Positions 35,795 to 47,510 of a stretch of DNA of 64,000 bases are shown piece after piece (within the stretch, counting starts at the first letter, position 1; each line of letters begins with the position of its first letter). Source of the stretch: Macrotis lagotis (taxonomy: Eukaryota > Chordata > Mammalia > Peramelemorphia > Peramelidae); contig NC_133663.1 of assembly GCF_037893015.1 (NCBI RefSeq), forward strand, positions 144,303,771-144,367,770, written 5' to 3'. The position numbers and the translations under genes are program-made. The notes under the pieces were generated by a model, which did not search any database, had not been told where the DNA came from, and was given only the letters and a program-made list of their open reading frames with translations.

Positions 35795-35960
35795 TAGCAT
35801 AGTATGATGAAGAAAAGTTGTTACAAGGTCAGAAAATACTAGATTCAAATAAAACTTCGGACAAAATTTCTAGCCCCCTGGGAAAGGTATTTGATCATTT
35901 TTACTCCAAAGTAACTAATATTTCAAGTTGGAGTGTAGATGATTATCTGCATTGGTAAAT
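35795..35960 (+). repeat. MIR-like SINE fragment, plus strand
   Basis: 'gctagcatagtatgatgaagaaaagttg' resembles the tRNA-like head, followed by 'tcagaaaatactagattcaaata' (B-box region) and 'tgggaaaggtatttgatc'. Diverged. Confidence 0.55.
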
Positions 35961-36058
35961 GGAAGAATTTCTTCTTTCTGAAGGGAATTAATTGCTCAGT
36001 GAAATCTCAAGTGCAAGCAATAAACTGCGAATGTTGTAAACAATGAATTTTGCCTTTA

Positions 36059-36100
36059 TTCATTCATTTATTCATTCATTCATTTATTCACTTATTTATT
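36059..36100. repeat. (TTCA)n/(TTTA)n microsatellite
   Basis: Repeated ATTC/ATTT tetranucleotides. Flanking 35965-36730 shows no gene. Confidence 0.85.
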
Positions 36101-36737
36101 CTGTATCTGTAAGAATAGAATTGGTTAGTGACATTACCTTTCTTGTAGATACTAAAGAAGTTTCCTGGTAATGAGATTAAATTAGCTATTATTAAGGGAG
36201 AAACCTTTCAACTACAAATTGGAATTAAAAATGTCAATTTAAGAACAAAAGTTTTCTTTCTTAGTCCTATTAGATTAGCCCCTAAATTTAGCACTCCTTT
36301 TACTGATGTTTAGCTCTCTCCCCCTCATTCTGGATTGACCCAGCCTCATCCTGTCTTTTCTCCCACTTTCCCATCCTGGGTTAAGTGGATTCTAGCTTTA
36401 TTTGAATAGCTAGAGGTGATGTTTTCAAAATCTGCCTTCTAATAGTCAAAACTTAAAAAAATCAGAGAAATCCTCCATCTGGGGAGGTTTGGTTGCCTAG
36501 TCAGACTCCCCCTCCTTCCCCACACATGCCTGAGAAATTTCTTAGAAAAATATCAATCTATGTGTTTATTCATATATTTTGTTTTTCTATTTCTTAAGGT
36601 CAAACTCTGGACATTAATGTTAGTCCCTTAATGGGACAATCTCTGAGAATTAACAATGTTTAATCTAATTATTATGTTTTTTTAAGGTCAAAACTCAGTG
36701 AAGACCCCTCCTCACTTTTGAAGAATCTCTTCTTACT

Positions 36738-36930
36738 GTGTGTATATATACATACACACAAACATATACACACAAATGTATATGTGGACCTATATATGTA
36801 TATATTTGCATATATAGATACACATATCTATATATGTGGGCGAGTAGACATGCATTATATTTATACACATATTTGGCTATTGTGTCTATGTCCCTGTATC
36901 TATATTCATGTATATGCATATACATAGCTT
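36738..36930. repeat. Degenerate TATA/CACA-rich low-complexity block
   Basis: Alternating pyrimidine-purine dinucleotides (TATATG, ACACAT) over about 190 bases. Several overlapping frames on both strands here are composition artefacts. Confidence 0.8.
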
Positions 36931-37050
36931 ATCACCCCTATTAGAATATAATCTTTTGTGGAACAGGGGACTAAAACTTATTTAAAATTTTAATAGCTTA
37001 TCACATATGATTAATACTTAATATATATTTATTAATCAAATGCAAGAGTC
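36930..37050 (+). repeat. L2-like 3' tail fragment, plus strand
   Basis: 'ccctattagaatataatc', 'aacaggggactaaaac', 'taatacttaatatatatttattaatc' match the usual closing phrases of L2 3' UTRs. Confidence 0.45.
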
Positions 37051-37439
37051 AATGCCTGTCCCCCTACTGCAAGCTTTCTCTTTATAAGGGCAGGTATTTA
37101 GAATATTAATGATTTTAAATGACAAAATAAATATTTTCACTTAAAAGTGCTGTTCAACTTTATTCTTTTAAATACCTGCTAGTGTGGGAAGTCACACTTA
37201 TTATCAAAAGTATGTTATAACAATTAGCAATCATAAATTAAATCTGGGAAATATTGAATTCAAGCTCATTCAAAGTCATTTCCTGGCAAATTAGTTAGAT
37301 TGGAGTTGGAAATTTAGTATAACATAACTTCCTTTGCAATTTATTTTTGTCTGCTTGTCTCAAAATTTGTGTTGAAATTTTGTGATACAGAAAAAGATTT
37401 TCAAATATAACATAAATCCTGAGTGGACTGCCTATCTAT

Positions 37440-37715
37440 CTATTTTGTTATTGTTCAGTGGTTTCAGCCCTGTCTTTTTCTTCTGACTCATTATGGGTTG
37501 TCATTTTTTCTTTGTTTTTGGCAAAGACACTAGAGTGGTTTATCATTTCGTTCTCCAGTTAATTTTAAAGAGGAGAAAACCGAGATAAACAGAGTTACAT
37601 GACTTGCTCAGGACCACACATCTAATGAGTATCTTAAATTATATTTGAACTCAGGTCTTCTTAACTTCAGCAGGTCTGGGTGATCTAATTACTACAGCCC
37701 ATCTGTCCATCTATT
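37440..37715 (-). repeat. Mar1-type SINE, minus strand
   Basis: 'ttattgttcagtggtttcagccctgtc', 'ggcaaagacactagagtggtttatcatttcgttctcc', 'gacttgctcaggaccacac', 'gaactcaggtcttc' match the same family as 2150-2375, here nearly full length with its 3' end at the low-coordinate side. Confidence 0.8.
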
Positions 37716-37907
37716 ATCTATCTGAAGGTCTATTAAAAGAAAGAATGGAGTAAGTCAAAGGGAAATAATGACTAGGGCTTAGGTTTCAGTTTTGTCTCCT
37801 ACTTAGCTATTATATTATCATATAGAAATATATGTTGTGTGTGTGTATATTTTTCAGTAAAATTTTTTGTGTTTAATTAGTGTATACATATTTGGGTATA
37901 TACAGGG

Positions 37908-38220
37908 GCAATTAGGTGACACGGTGGATAGTGCACTGGTCCTGGAATTAGGAGGACAGGAGTTTGAATTCAAGCTCAGACATTTGATGTTTCCTAGTTT
38001 GTGATCTTTTGCTAGTCACTTAATCCTTATTTCCTCATATCCAGAGCCATCCAGTTACCCTGATGGATATCTAGTCACTGTACGCAGATGGCTCTGAAGG
38101 AGAAAGCAAGATGGGTGACTTAGCACAGCACCCCCTCACTTAATCCAATTCACCTGCTTGTCATGATACCACCTCCCTGATGTGGCCTTCTATGAAAATG
38201 AAGGACAAGCATTAGGTTAT
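37908..38220 (+). repeat. tRNA-headed marsupial SINE, long form, plus strand
   Basis: The head reads 'gggcaattaggtgacacggtggatagtgcactgg' with a B-box-like 'gagtttgaattc', then 'tcctcatatccagagccatccagt', 'gatggctctgaaggagaaagcaag', 'cttagcacagcaccccctcacttaatccaattcac' and 'atgaaaatgaaggacaagcatt'. It is the same family as 34215-34535 in opposite orientation. TATATACA occurs at both edges and may be the target-site duplication. Confidence 0.8.
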
Positions 38221-38260
38221 ATACATACAAATGTTTGAAAAAAAGCGAATGCAATTAAAT

Positions 38261-38262
38261 CA

Positions 38263-38309
<47 letters not shown>

Positions 38310-38312
38310 ACA
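38261..38312. repeat. (CA)n microsatellite
   Basis: About 20 CA units with ACATAC interruptions. The minus-strand frame 38260-38448 derives from it. Confidence 0.95.
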
Positions 38313-38584
38313 TAAAGCCACATATAAACCCACTAATGAGAACAAATAGATGCTTACTGTGAGCAAAAGTCCATATAGGGGAATGTGCAGGACATGTTAT
38401 GAATGAAGAACAGGGAATATAAAAATTTGTTAAGTGTATAAAGCACACAGAATCAATAAAAGCCCTTTATTGAATAAAGTTGTATATTATCCAAAAGGAA
38501 AGATAAAGGATTTTAATTTTTCATCAGGAATAAAGAGTTTTGTTCACAGGATTAGCATCAGGAGATCCAGGTATAGGGATCATT

Positions 38585-38850
38585 TCTTTGCAAATATGAT
38601 AATTGGCAGCATTCATATAATGCCTTAAGGACCTCAAAATATCTTACAAATATAGAATAATTTTATCTTCACATTAATCCTGAGAGAAAAATGATATCAT
38701 TAACCCAATTTTATAGACAAGGTTGATAAGAAAAGACAGATATTGTGACTTTCTCAGGGGCACTCAGCTAGTATTTGAGATAGGATTGGAACAGAGATCT
38801 TCACTCGAAGTCTGGAACTCTTTTCACAGTATCCAATACTACTTCATTTT
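38585..38850 (-). repeat. MIR SINE, minus strand
   Basis: 'ggcagcattcatataatgcctta', 'aatcctgagagaaaaatgatatcattaacccaattttatagac', 'gactttctcaggggcactcagctagtatttgag', 'ggattggaacagagatc' match a nearly complete reverse-complement MIR. Confidence 0.75.
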
Positions 38851-39191
38851 GACAAATGAAATGTAAGAGAAATAATGGCTATTGGAAGAACTGTTGAGAG
38901 ACTTCTTGGAGACTAAAAGTGACTTAAAACATATGCTAACATTGGTGATAGCAATAGAAATAGAAAAGGAGAGAATCAATACATGAGACACAATGAAATT
39001 TTATGTGTCAAGGTTTGTTAATTGATTTAGTATAATATGAGAGAATGAAGAGACAAAAATAATACTGATGTTTCAATAATGATCAACTATGTAAATGATG
39101 ATGTTATTGACACCAACAGTAAAATCTTTTAAAAATGTTCTGCCATTTTAGGAAAGATATTAAGATCAGGTAGGAATAAATTGAATTTAAC

Positions 39192-39240
39192 CTATTACAT
39201 TGCACTAAGTCTAATATTAAATTTCATAGCTAACCATGAG
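39192..39240 (+). repeat. 49-bp segment duplicated at 40230-40278 (copy 1)
   Basis: Identical at all 49 positions to 40230-40278 in the same orientation, 1038 bases apart. The flanks differ on both sides. Confidence 0.95.
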
Positions 39241-39404
39241 ATATGATGAACACATTCTTTGCACAAGGTTGACATACAAATATACTGCTCAGAGGAAAGG
39301 CAGAGCTAAAAAATACCTATTGGGAAATATTTGTTCATAACTGAAAAATAAGACCATATAACTCAATGAGATTTCAAAGGGATGAAGGAATATTTTGATT
39401 AAAT

Positions 39405-39655
39405 AGTTCTATTATAATAATAACTTCTGTTTATATAGTACTTTAAAATTTGCTAATTACTTTGCACATATTATTATATTAGATCTTTACAGCAATTCCA
39501 TGAGGTAAGTGCTATTACTTCATTCTTGTTAATGAAGAAACTGTAGCTGAAAGAATTTAACTGACTTGTACGTAGTCAAATGATATCAATTATTTCAAGT
39601 AAAAATTGAACTAATGTTTACCTGGTTCTATTTCCTGTACTTTATTCATTTGGCC
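39405..39655 (-). repeat. MIR SINE, minus strand
   Basis: 'aataataacttctgtttatatagtactttaaaatttgc', 'cagcaattccatgaggtaagtgctattactt', 'aatgaagaaactgtagctgaaag' and 'gacttgtacgtagtc' match the MIR reverse-complement order over about 250 bases. Confidence 0.8.
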
Positions 39656-39868
39656 ATTCTACTTTTCTGTAAATATCCTATGTGCCCTGAAAAGTGAGAT
39701 ATGAATTCATCAAAGAATTTGAAAAGTAATTAAGTATTAAAGTAGTAATTAAATTAGTAATCTCAGTTCATGACAATAAGATTTAGCAAAATTTTATTCA
39801 GACATTTGACAATTTTGCTCATGCAATTTGTAGCAAAAAACTGAGAGATTTAAATTAGAAAGATTAAG

Positions 39869-39892
39869 AAATATATATATATATATATATAT
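39869..39892. repeat. (TA)n microsatellite
   Basis: About 11 AT units. Confidence 0.9.
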
Positions 39893-39918
39893 TCAGTTCT
39901 TTAATGTCTCTCCAGCAG

Positions 39919-40061
39919 TTTTTTTTTTTTTTGGCAAGGGAATAGTTAAGTTACTTGCCCAGGGTCACACACTAGTTTAATTATTAAGTGCCTGAGGCCA
40001 AATTTGAACTCAGGTCCTCCTGACTCCAGTACTGGTGCTTTATGCCATCCCAACTGCCCCA
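39919..40061 (-). repeat. WSINE1-like SINE, minus strand, with target-site duplication
   Basis: The poly(T) start is followed by 'ttacttgcccagggtcacac', 'taattattaagtgcctgaggcc', 'aactcaggtcctcctgactccag' and 'aactgcccc'. Flanks TCTCCAGCAG (39909-39918) and TCTCCAGAAG (40062-40071) form a 10-bp duplication with one mismatch. Confidence 0.9.
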
Positions 40062-40229
40062 TCTCCAGAAGCTACATGAGTATTTGTGCTTGACCATGTG
40101 CAATTTAATATTTTTATCAATGTATTGAGAATAGGTATAAATGCTTGACCTCTCAAATATGTTGGTAAGATAAAGTTGAGTCATAGTCAACATATTTGAT
40201 GAGTCAGGGTTCAAAGAGATCTTGAGAGT

Positions 40230-40278
40230 CTATTACATTGCACTAAGTCTAATATTAAATTTCATAGCTAACCATGAG
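40230..40278 (+). repeat. 49-bp segment duplicated at 39192-39240 (copy 2)
   Basis: Exact copy of 39192-39240. No terminal repeats, A tail or target duplication accompany either copy. The rest of 40280-41110 holds nothing I recognise. Confidence 0.95.
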
Positions 40279-41125
40279 TTAAAAATGATTTTGCAAATAT
40301 AAGGAAGATGTTATTAGAATAGCAGTTTCTCTTAGAGCTGAGTAATTTATTGAATTGCATACTCAATATTAATATTAGTCAAAAAATGTAATGTGATTGA
40401 AAGATCTATTAAGAGGGATTGTGTCACAAATTATGAAATTTATAATCACCTGTGCTCATAACTTTGATAATCTTTCTGTTGTGTTGTTCAGTTATTGGTG
40501 TCACATTTTAGACAATGTATTGTAAAGCTCCAGAATGTCAAAAGAAGACCAAAGATAAAAGCTGAAATCAACTATATAAATATGGACTAAAAGGAAATGA
40601 TGATTCTTTGCTTAGACTAGACAAAATTTAGATGTAATATCAAAACCATTGTAAAGTATTTTAAGGCTAGTTTTATGAAAAAGGGACTAGCCATTCTTCT
40701 TGTTCCCATAAGACAGAAAATAAGGCAAATTAAAGCAGTATATAAGAATAAACAAAACAAAGAAATAAAATAACAAAAATTTTAAAAAATTGTTTGGTCA
40801 GAGAGTTATCAAACAGGAAATAATGGGTCATTTGCCCTCTGTAGAAGGAAAACTGCATGTACTTATCTGCTATACTACAATGATTCTTTTTCAAGTGCTG
40901 TTTTTTCTATATGTTCTGTGATGTCCCTTTTAATTAACATTCTATGATAAGACTATTTGTGATAAAACCAATATTTATATACTTATAGTTCACCCAGAGA
41001 CACTCATATTGAAACTAGTACATTAAATTTGTTTTGAATGATTATTGGTATTTGTTTACTTGACACAGTAAGAGACATTCAGAGTAATTTATTGTATTTA
41101 TTTTAATCCTTTATTTCATATATAA

Positions 41126-41286
41126 TTTTTTTAGTTGTTTTTTTTTTGCAAGGCAAATGGGGTTAAGTAGCTTGCCCAAGGCCACACAGCTAGGTAATTA
41201 TTAAGTGTCTGAGACCAGATTTGAACCCAGGTACTCCTGACTCCAAGGCCAGTGCTTTATCCACTATGTCACCTAGCCGCCCCTAT
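41126..41286 (-). repeat. WSINE1-like SINE, minus strand, 12-bp target-site duplication
   Basis: Well-preserved copy: poly(T), 'tgcaaggcaaatggggttaagtagc', 'cccaaggccacacagctaggtaattattaagtgtctgag', 'tttgaacccaggtactcctgactccaaggcc', 'cacctagccgcccc'. Flanked by TTTCATATATAA at 41114-41125 and 41287-41298. Its good preservation makes it one of the younger copies here. Confidence 0.95.
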
Positions 41287-41289
41287 TTT

Positions 41290-42785
41290 CATATATAAAG
41301 ATCAAAAGTCATGAATTTTTAAAATTCCCATTTCAAAAGTGATTGATGGGGATAATATGATCTGTTTCTGTAATGGAATGAAATAGTAGAAGGAGGAAGG
41401 GAATAAACATTTATTAATTGCCTATATGTGACAGGCACCATTTTAAATGCTTTGCAATGGGATATCAATGCATATTAGAATGTAATTTTATTTACTGTAG
41501 TTAACTTTGCACAGCTAGTGTTGATAAATTTGGATGTGTGCTATATAAATAAAGGATTTTGAATTCATCTAGCTGACTATTATTTTGTTTTTTGTTTAAG
41601 GCATTTTACTATCCATTTGAAAAAAATCTTGTCATTTTATAATCTTTAAATATACTTAAAGCATTTTTATTTGATGGAAAAAGCAGACTTTTTGTTTTGC
41701 GTTGCTTTGTTTTAATAGGATTAAAAATAAAAGTATCAGGGATTTTCATAGCAATTTTTATTTCTCATGTACTGTCTTCCAAATTGGAACTTGTTCTATC
41801 TTGCTAGTTAAAATTCCAGGAATGTTTCTAGATGTTATTTCAGCTTATTGAAGTATTCCTTTGAGAATAATCAGAACAGTATGAGAACATCCGTATCATT
41901 TAGTAATTGAGTTAATGAAATATTATGGCTTCTGATATGAGTGACTCAGCATTTGCTTTTAGCTTTTATTTTTTAGATAGTATGTTTAGGAATTTATTTT
42001 ATATAAAATATGTTTATTATAACTCATGAGAGATAGTTGTTGTAAAACCCCCACACATTTAACCTTTTCAATTTTGTTCAAAAAAATTTACATCAAATCA
42101 AAGTTTCACAAAGCACTGTTATAATGACCTTGAAAAAAGTAATTCTGAGGATCAAAAGTAGCTAGACATGAAAGAAGTGAATATATTGTAGAACTTAATT
42201 ATTAAAAGAGAATCAAAGGTCTTATCTAATACCTTATTTTGCAGGGAGAAATAATCAATTATTCTTCACTTCATTTCTACTTATAGAACTAGAGAAAATA
42301 GAGAAGTTCATATACCTGTACATAGAGATAAATACATATTTAGAGGAAAGAGACAGACACAAAGACAGAGACAGAGTCTGGAATAGACAGGGACAGAGAG
42401 ACAGAGAGAGAGAGAGGTAAGGGACAGGGGATTTGATATGGTTCCCCCACCTCAGTTTTTGTGATCACTATGTTCACTAATGAGTTTTAATGGGTTAATA
42501 GTGTGTAATAAACTAAAATTATTTTATGAGGTACATCTTCCTTAGATAGATATTGAATTAATGATGATGTCATTGACTGAGCAACAAATTAATCATATAT
42601 TTGAGAACTTTAAATAACTAAGCCCTAGATAAATTTTGTCAATTCAAGAATGATACAGTTTATAAACAGGCATGCCTATGAATGATATCCCTGTATATGG
42701 GGGGTTTCTCTTTTCCCATCCTGAATAGGCTATTTGACTTTGAAGAAATACAGCATTTTTTTTTGTAGAGATGGCAACCAGTGAG
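41290..42785. other. Mostly unassigned DNA
   Basis: A MIR/L2-like phrase ('aaacatttattaattgcctatatgtgacaggcacc') lies at 41400-41450 and a GACA/GA-rich low-complexity block at about 42343-42417. No gene is seen. Confidence 0.5.
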
Positions 42786-42789
42786 AAAC

Positions 42790-43680
42790 AATGGCACATT
42801 CTCCAGACAGACAGACATATTTAGAGACAAGTATTTCAAAATAGGAAGTATATTTTGAGAGCAGAAGACCTACCTAACTTTTCCAGATGTAAAATTATAT
42901 TTTACAGCAACAGTAGACAAAATGTTTTGGTATCAGCTAAGGAATAGAATGGTGGACCAATGGAACAAAAGAAACAGTAGTAAATGACTATACTAATCTA
43001 TTGTTTGATTAACCCAAAGACTTCAGCAACTGGGCTAAGAGCTCACTATTTGACAAGCTACTGAGAAAACTGGAAAATATCATGGCAGAGATTAGGCATA
43101 TATTTCTCCCAGTCTATAAAAAGGTGAGGCCAAATTTGGTATAGACTTTGTACAATGTAAGAGACTCCCAAGATTACATTAAATTTATAACTTTTTGTAC
43201 AAATAAAACTAATGTAACCAATACTAAAAGGAGAAGAGTAAATTGGGAAATAATTTTTAAAATTTGTTTCTGATAAAGCACTAATTTCTAAAATATATAG
43301 AGAACTGAGTGAAATTAATAAGACCACAAGTCATTCCCCAACTGATAAAGTATTGATATGAATAAGCAGTTTTCAGTTGAAGAAATCAGTTATTTATATC
43401 CATATGAAAAATGGTCTAAATTATTATTGATTAGAGAAATGTATATTTAAAACAACTCTGAAGTACAATTTCAAACCAATCAGATCGGTCAATATAATAA
43501 AAAAAGGAAAATGATCTATTTTAGAGGGAATATAGGAAAACAGGGACACTAATGCATTGTTGATAGAGTTGTGGATATGATCCAACCTTTCTGGTGGGCA
43601 ATCTGGAACTATGGCCAAAGGGTAAAAAAACTTTTGATACATCAATACCAATACAAGTTCTGTATCCCAAAGAGCTCTTT
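42790..43680 (+). mobile_element. L1 LINE ORF2 C-terminal part, plus strand
   Basis: 'agaagacctacctaacttttccag', 'cagcaacagtagacaaaatgttttggtatcagc', 'ggtggaccaatggaacaaaagaaac', 'tagagaaatgtatatttaaaacaactctgaag', 'gatagagttgtggat' run in L1 ORF2 order. It stops near 43680 without a 3' UTR, where an L1 end in opposite orientation begins. All frames are broken; overlapping minus-strand frames here are shadows. Confidence 0.82.
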
Positions 43681-43684
43681 TTTA

Positions 43685-44230
43685 TTGATATCTTATTTTT
43701 CCAAACCCTTGTCATGAAAGTTTTCCAACATATATCCATATGAATATGTATATTTTCAGGTTACAAAATTTCCTTCCACCTTCCCTTCCCACCCCACCTC
43801 CCCTCAGCATCACAGAGTCAAGTTAATATTGTACATACACATTCATGTTAAAAATGTTTACAGATTAATCACTTTTGGTATAGGAATTAGGATTATAGGA
43901 AATAAATACATATGATTTTTTTTAAAAAAAGTGAATATAGTGTTCATCAGATTCTGAAGGGGTTTTTGTTTTGTTTTGTTTTTCTTCTTCTGGATGGAAG
44001 TAGCATTGTCCATAGCCAATCTAATAGGATTGTTCCAGGTCTTTGAACTGATGAGAGGAGCTGCATCCATGAATGTTGATCATCTCACGATGTTGTTATT
44101 AATATATACAATGTTCTCTTGGTTTTGGTTTCTTCACTCACCATCAGATCCTCTAATTTATTCCATGCTTCTCTAGAGTCCAACATTTATCATTTCTTAT
44201 AGAACAATAGTATTCCATAATATTCACACT
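43685..44230 (-). mobile_element. L1 3' end, minus strand
   Basis: A T-rich start, 'caggttacaaaatttccttccacc', 'cccaccccacctcccctcagcatc', 'gagtcaagttaatattgtac', 'gaggagctgcatccatgaatgttgatcatctcac', 'ttccatgcttctctagagtccaac': the reverse complement of the L1 tail also present at 12600-13050. Confidence 0.88.
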
Positions 44231-44580
44231 CTTCCCACCTCCTCCCCTCAGGGGTGAACAGTCAGGTTAGCATTGTACACACCTATTTTGATAAATATAT
44301 TTACAAATTAGTAATTTTCAGTATGAGGAATAAGGATTAAGGGAAAGACATACACAAGAGATAATTTTTATAAAGTGTTCATAAGATTGTGAAGGGTTGT
44401 TTTTTTTATATGTTTTATTTCGTTTTGTTTTTCTTTCTCTGGATAGGGAAAATATAGTCCATAGCCAGTCAAATAGAGTTATCCTAGCTCTCTGGACTGC
44501 TGATAAGAGCTGTCTCCATCAAGGTTGTTTATCTTACAATACTGTTGTTGCTGTGCACATTGTTCCTTAATGTGAGAAGG
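44231..44580 (-). mobile_element. Second L1 3' end, minus strand, directly adjoining the first
   Basis: 'cttcccacctcctcccctcaggggtgaacagtcaggttagcattgtacacac', 'gacatacacaagagataattt', 'ccatagccagtcaaatagagttatcctagctctctgg', 'catcaaggttgtttatcttac' repeat the same 3'-UTR order as the preceding copy. Both copies are 5'-truncated and share orientation. Confidence 0.85.
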
Positions 44581-44814
44581 AAAAGATCAATCAATATTTA
44601 TTCTCCAGAGGAAATTATTTTAAAAAGGCTAAAATTAGCAAATATTATAGCATTTAGTCTTTGAAAATAATCTGGAAAGCAAAAGCACTAGCAATTGAGA
44701 AAATTTTATTAATAAATACATATATAGTTGTATTTTTTCATGTTTTTGCGGGTGTAAATGTTTAGTATTAAAAGAGAATTGAATGTGTTTTAATATGCCA
44801 TAATATTATATATA

Positions 44815-44945
44815 ATATGTATTTTAGTTCACTTTCTACTATATAAATAAATATATATATATATATATTTTATATATTTGCTTCTCAAAAGTATAAATGA
44901 TAATATTTGGAAATACATATGTATGTAACTATATAAAATATTATA
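44815..44945. repeat. AT-rich low-complexity block with (TA)n
   Basis: (TA)n runs near 44850-44875 within very AT-rich sequence. Confidence 0.8.
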
Positions 44946-44949
44946 TATT

Positions 44950-45125
44950 TCCAAACCACTTTATACACATTATATATCTCAGTAGATCATCATAACTTTT
45001 ATGAGGTTCCATTTTTCTCCATTTTGCAGAATGGAGGCTCAGGAAATTAATTCAATTAAAAATCTGAGATAAGATTTAGGTCTTCATGATTCCAAATCTA
45101 TTGCCCTATTCACTTTAGTTGAATT
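44950..45125 (-). repeat. MIR-like SINE fragment, minus strand
   Basis: 'aaaccactttatacacattatatatctcagtag', 'attttgcagaatggaggctcagg', 'gattccaaatctattgccctattcac' match the MIR reverse-complement order. Confidence 0.65.
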
Positions 45126-45184
45126 TTAAGGATTCAGTTATGTATGTGTTTTAAATGTTTGTTCTGATTAAAACTTCAATGAAA

Positions 45185-45445
45185 CAAAAAAAAAGAGAGA
45201 AAAAAATCCTTCAGAATCTGATAATTTATAAAAATTATCTCTTAGGTATCTCCCTTAATCCTAATTCCTCACACCAAAAAGGGCTAATCTGTAAATATGT
45301 TTATCAAAAATATTTATATACAATGCTAACCTGACTGTCTGTCACTGAGGGAAGAGGGGTAAGAAGGGAGGGTGAAAGGAAATTCTGTAACTTAAAAATA
45401 TACATGTGCACATGGATGAAAAAATAAATAAAAATTTCAATGAAT
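45185..45445 (+). mobile_element. L1 3' UTR fragment, plus strand
   Basis: 'aaaatccttcagaatctga', 'ctcttaggtatctcccttaatcctaattcc', 'ctgactgtctgtcactgaggg', 'ggaaattctgtaacttaaaaatatac' match the same tail as 29190-29400. The 5' part is absent. Confidence 0.85.
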
Positions 45446-45449
45446 AAAA

Positions 45450-47137
45450 TCCTGTTTACAGTTTCGTAATGAAAGGTAATTTATAGCTTTATATATAGCT
45501 TTTACTATTATTACATAAAAAATTATTTGATTGAAGGTGATAAGGAGAAATATCGAACTTACACAATTTATATACACTTGTGAAAATCATGCATTTCTTT
45601 TTTAGTAGAAAATATTAAATAGAGATTTCAATCTGAACAAATATAAGTTTTATACTATCAAAGGAAGGCTAAATGTTACCCTAAGTAGTGAATTTACTAA
45701 TAATTTTCTCTTAGGCAGCACAATTCTCTTACCCTCATTCAGTATCCCTGAATATATGCTTAAATTTATGAAAAATACTTATTCAAATTCATCAATGATC
45801 TTATTATATAAATATCCATAAATACCTTGCTAAAAAACTTTTCATTATTACTCTAATTATGGATGAGACTACAACCCTATGGAGGATTGGATTTGGTTAG
45901 TGGCACACTATATAAACCTCATCAAAAGATAATTTCATGGAAAGTATTCAGACTTCAGTATGTTTCTGCTTGATTTTGACCTTGATCGCTGAATAAGATA
46001 ATGGGGATGAGTTTGCAAGGAATGCTGTCTTACTACTTACTACCCATCACAAGATAACATAATTTTAAAAATGGATTTGAATTTGTAAATATATAGTTGT
46101 GTTCATATCTTACCTTAATTCACAAATGGCATTGCATTCCACAGAGATGTTTTCTTTTCCTCTTCTATAGTTCTTTTATTTTCACTGCTACCACAAAATA
46201 AATTCTTGACTTTATTTCCTGAATCTCCTTCCCATGTAATGATCTGATAAGTGGTTCTCACATTTAATAACTTGTATGAGCTAGCTTTTGCTATTTCTTG
46301 CTTATCTGAGGACTTGAGTTTGAATATTTCCATTATTTGATATCTCTCTCTTATGTAAAGCAACTCACTTACTACCTTGATCAATAGTTTCCATATTTAC
46401 AAAGTGAGGACTTTGGGTTAGTTAACCTAGCATGTCTCTTTTAGTTTCATATCAAATGAAACCATAATTAGAGAGATTTTATGAAGAGCCATCACAGAAA
46501 TTCTTTAACAAAGGAATTATTTACTTATCCTCTAAGCTATTTTGTTCATGATAGATTGAAGTGATAATGATTTTGATTAAAATTGTTTTAAGAATATATA
46601 GATAATATTATAATTTAATAGAGAATATATAAATATGACTTATATTGTATAAGTTAGTTATATATCCAGATTATATAAGTAACATATATATACATATAAT
46701 TAACATTATTGCTATATCAATCTTTATTAGTCTACTGAGTTGCTTGAGACAGCTATTTTCCAATATGAACCACCATACCTAATATTAGTGCTAGAAAATA
46801 GACTATTTATTAGTGCTATAGTAATATAATTTCAATTCCAAATGTAATCTTTACATTGCATCTAGTTTTATTTTCATTTGAAGTACTCAATGTCAACAAA
46901 TTTTAAAACCATGTCTTGGTAGGCATGTTCTGCACTTGAGAACTATTGAGTGTGCATTGATTGAACCATTCTATGTTCATAATAACAATAATTTTATTCA
47001 TTTTTTTAAAAAATTATATGTATAAGCACCCAAAATATAAGTACTAGATTAATAAAATACAGCATTCCTTTGTAAAATACTTGATTAGAGTTTCCTTTAT
47101 TGTTTCATATAAATACTTAATGATACATAATTAGTGA

Positions 47138-47187
<50 letters not shown>

Positions 47188-47335
47188 TTTCCTCATCTCT
47201 GAAATGATGGATTAAAAGAGATGGTATCTATGTTTTCTCTCAATTATAAATCCGTGATTCTATATTATGCAAAGGTTTCTGTCTGGTCATTCTACTATAA
47301 CTTGTTTTCATCAGGAAAGTTTTAAGAGAATGATT
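45450..47335. other. Unassigned AT-rich DNA with a (TA)n microsatellite
   Basis: (TA)n of about 23 units at 47139-47187. No gene or clear repeat elsewhere. The frame at 46115-46384 (minus, 89 codons) has no recognisable domain. Confidence 0.5.
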
Positions 47336-47339
47336 CTAG

Positions 47340-47510
47340 TGATTCTATGGTAGAATGGTATATTTGTAGCTAGGTACTATGGTTTGAATCAGACACATTT
47401 AAAATCTTGATTTTTATTTTCTACCATTGACCTTGAGTTAGACTTAAACTCTCATTTTTATGATGAGGGGTTAGATAAGATAATATCTAAAATTAATAAA
47501 GTATGCACAA
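47340..47510 (+). repeat. MIR-like SINE fragment, plus strand
   Basis: 'ggtagaatggtatatttgtagctaggtactatggtttgaatcagac', 'ccattgaccttgagttagacttaaactctc', 'gatgaggggttagataagataa' match the plus-strand MIR order. Confidence 0.6.
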
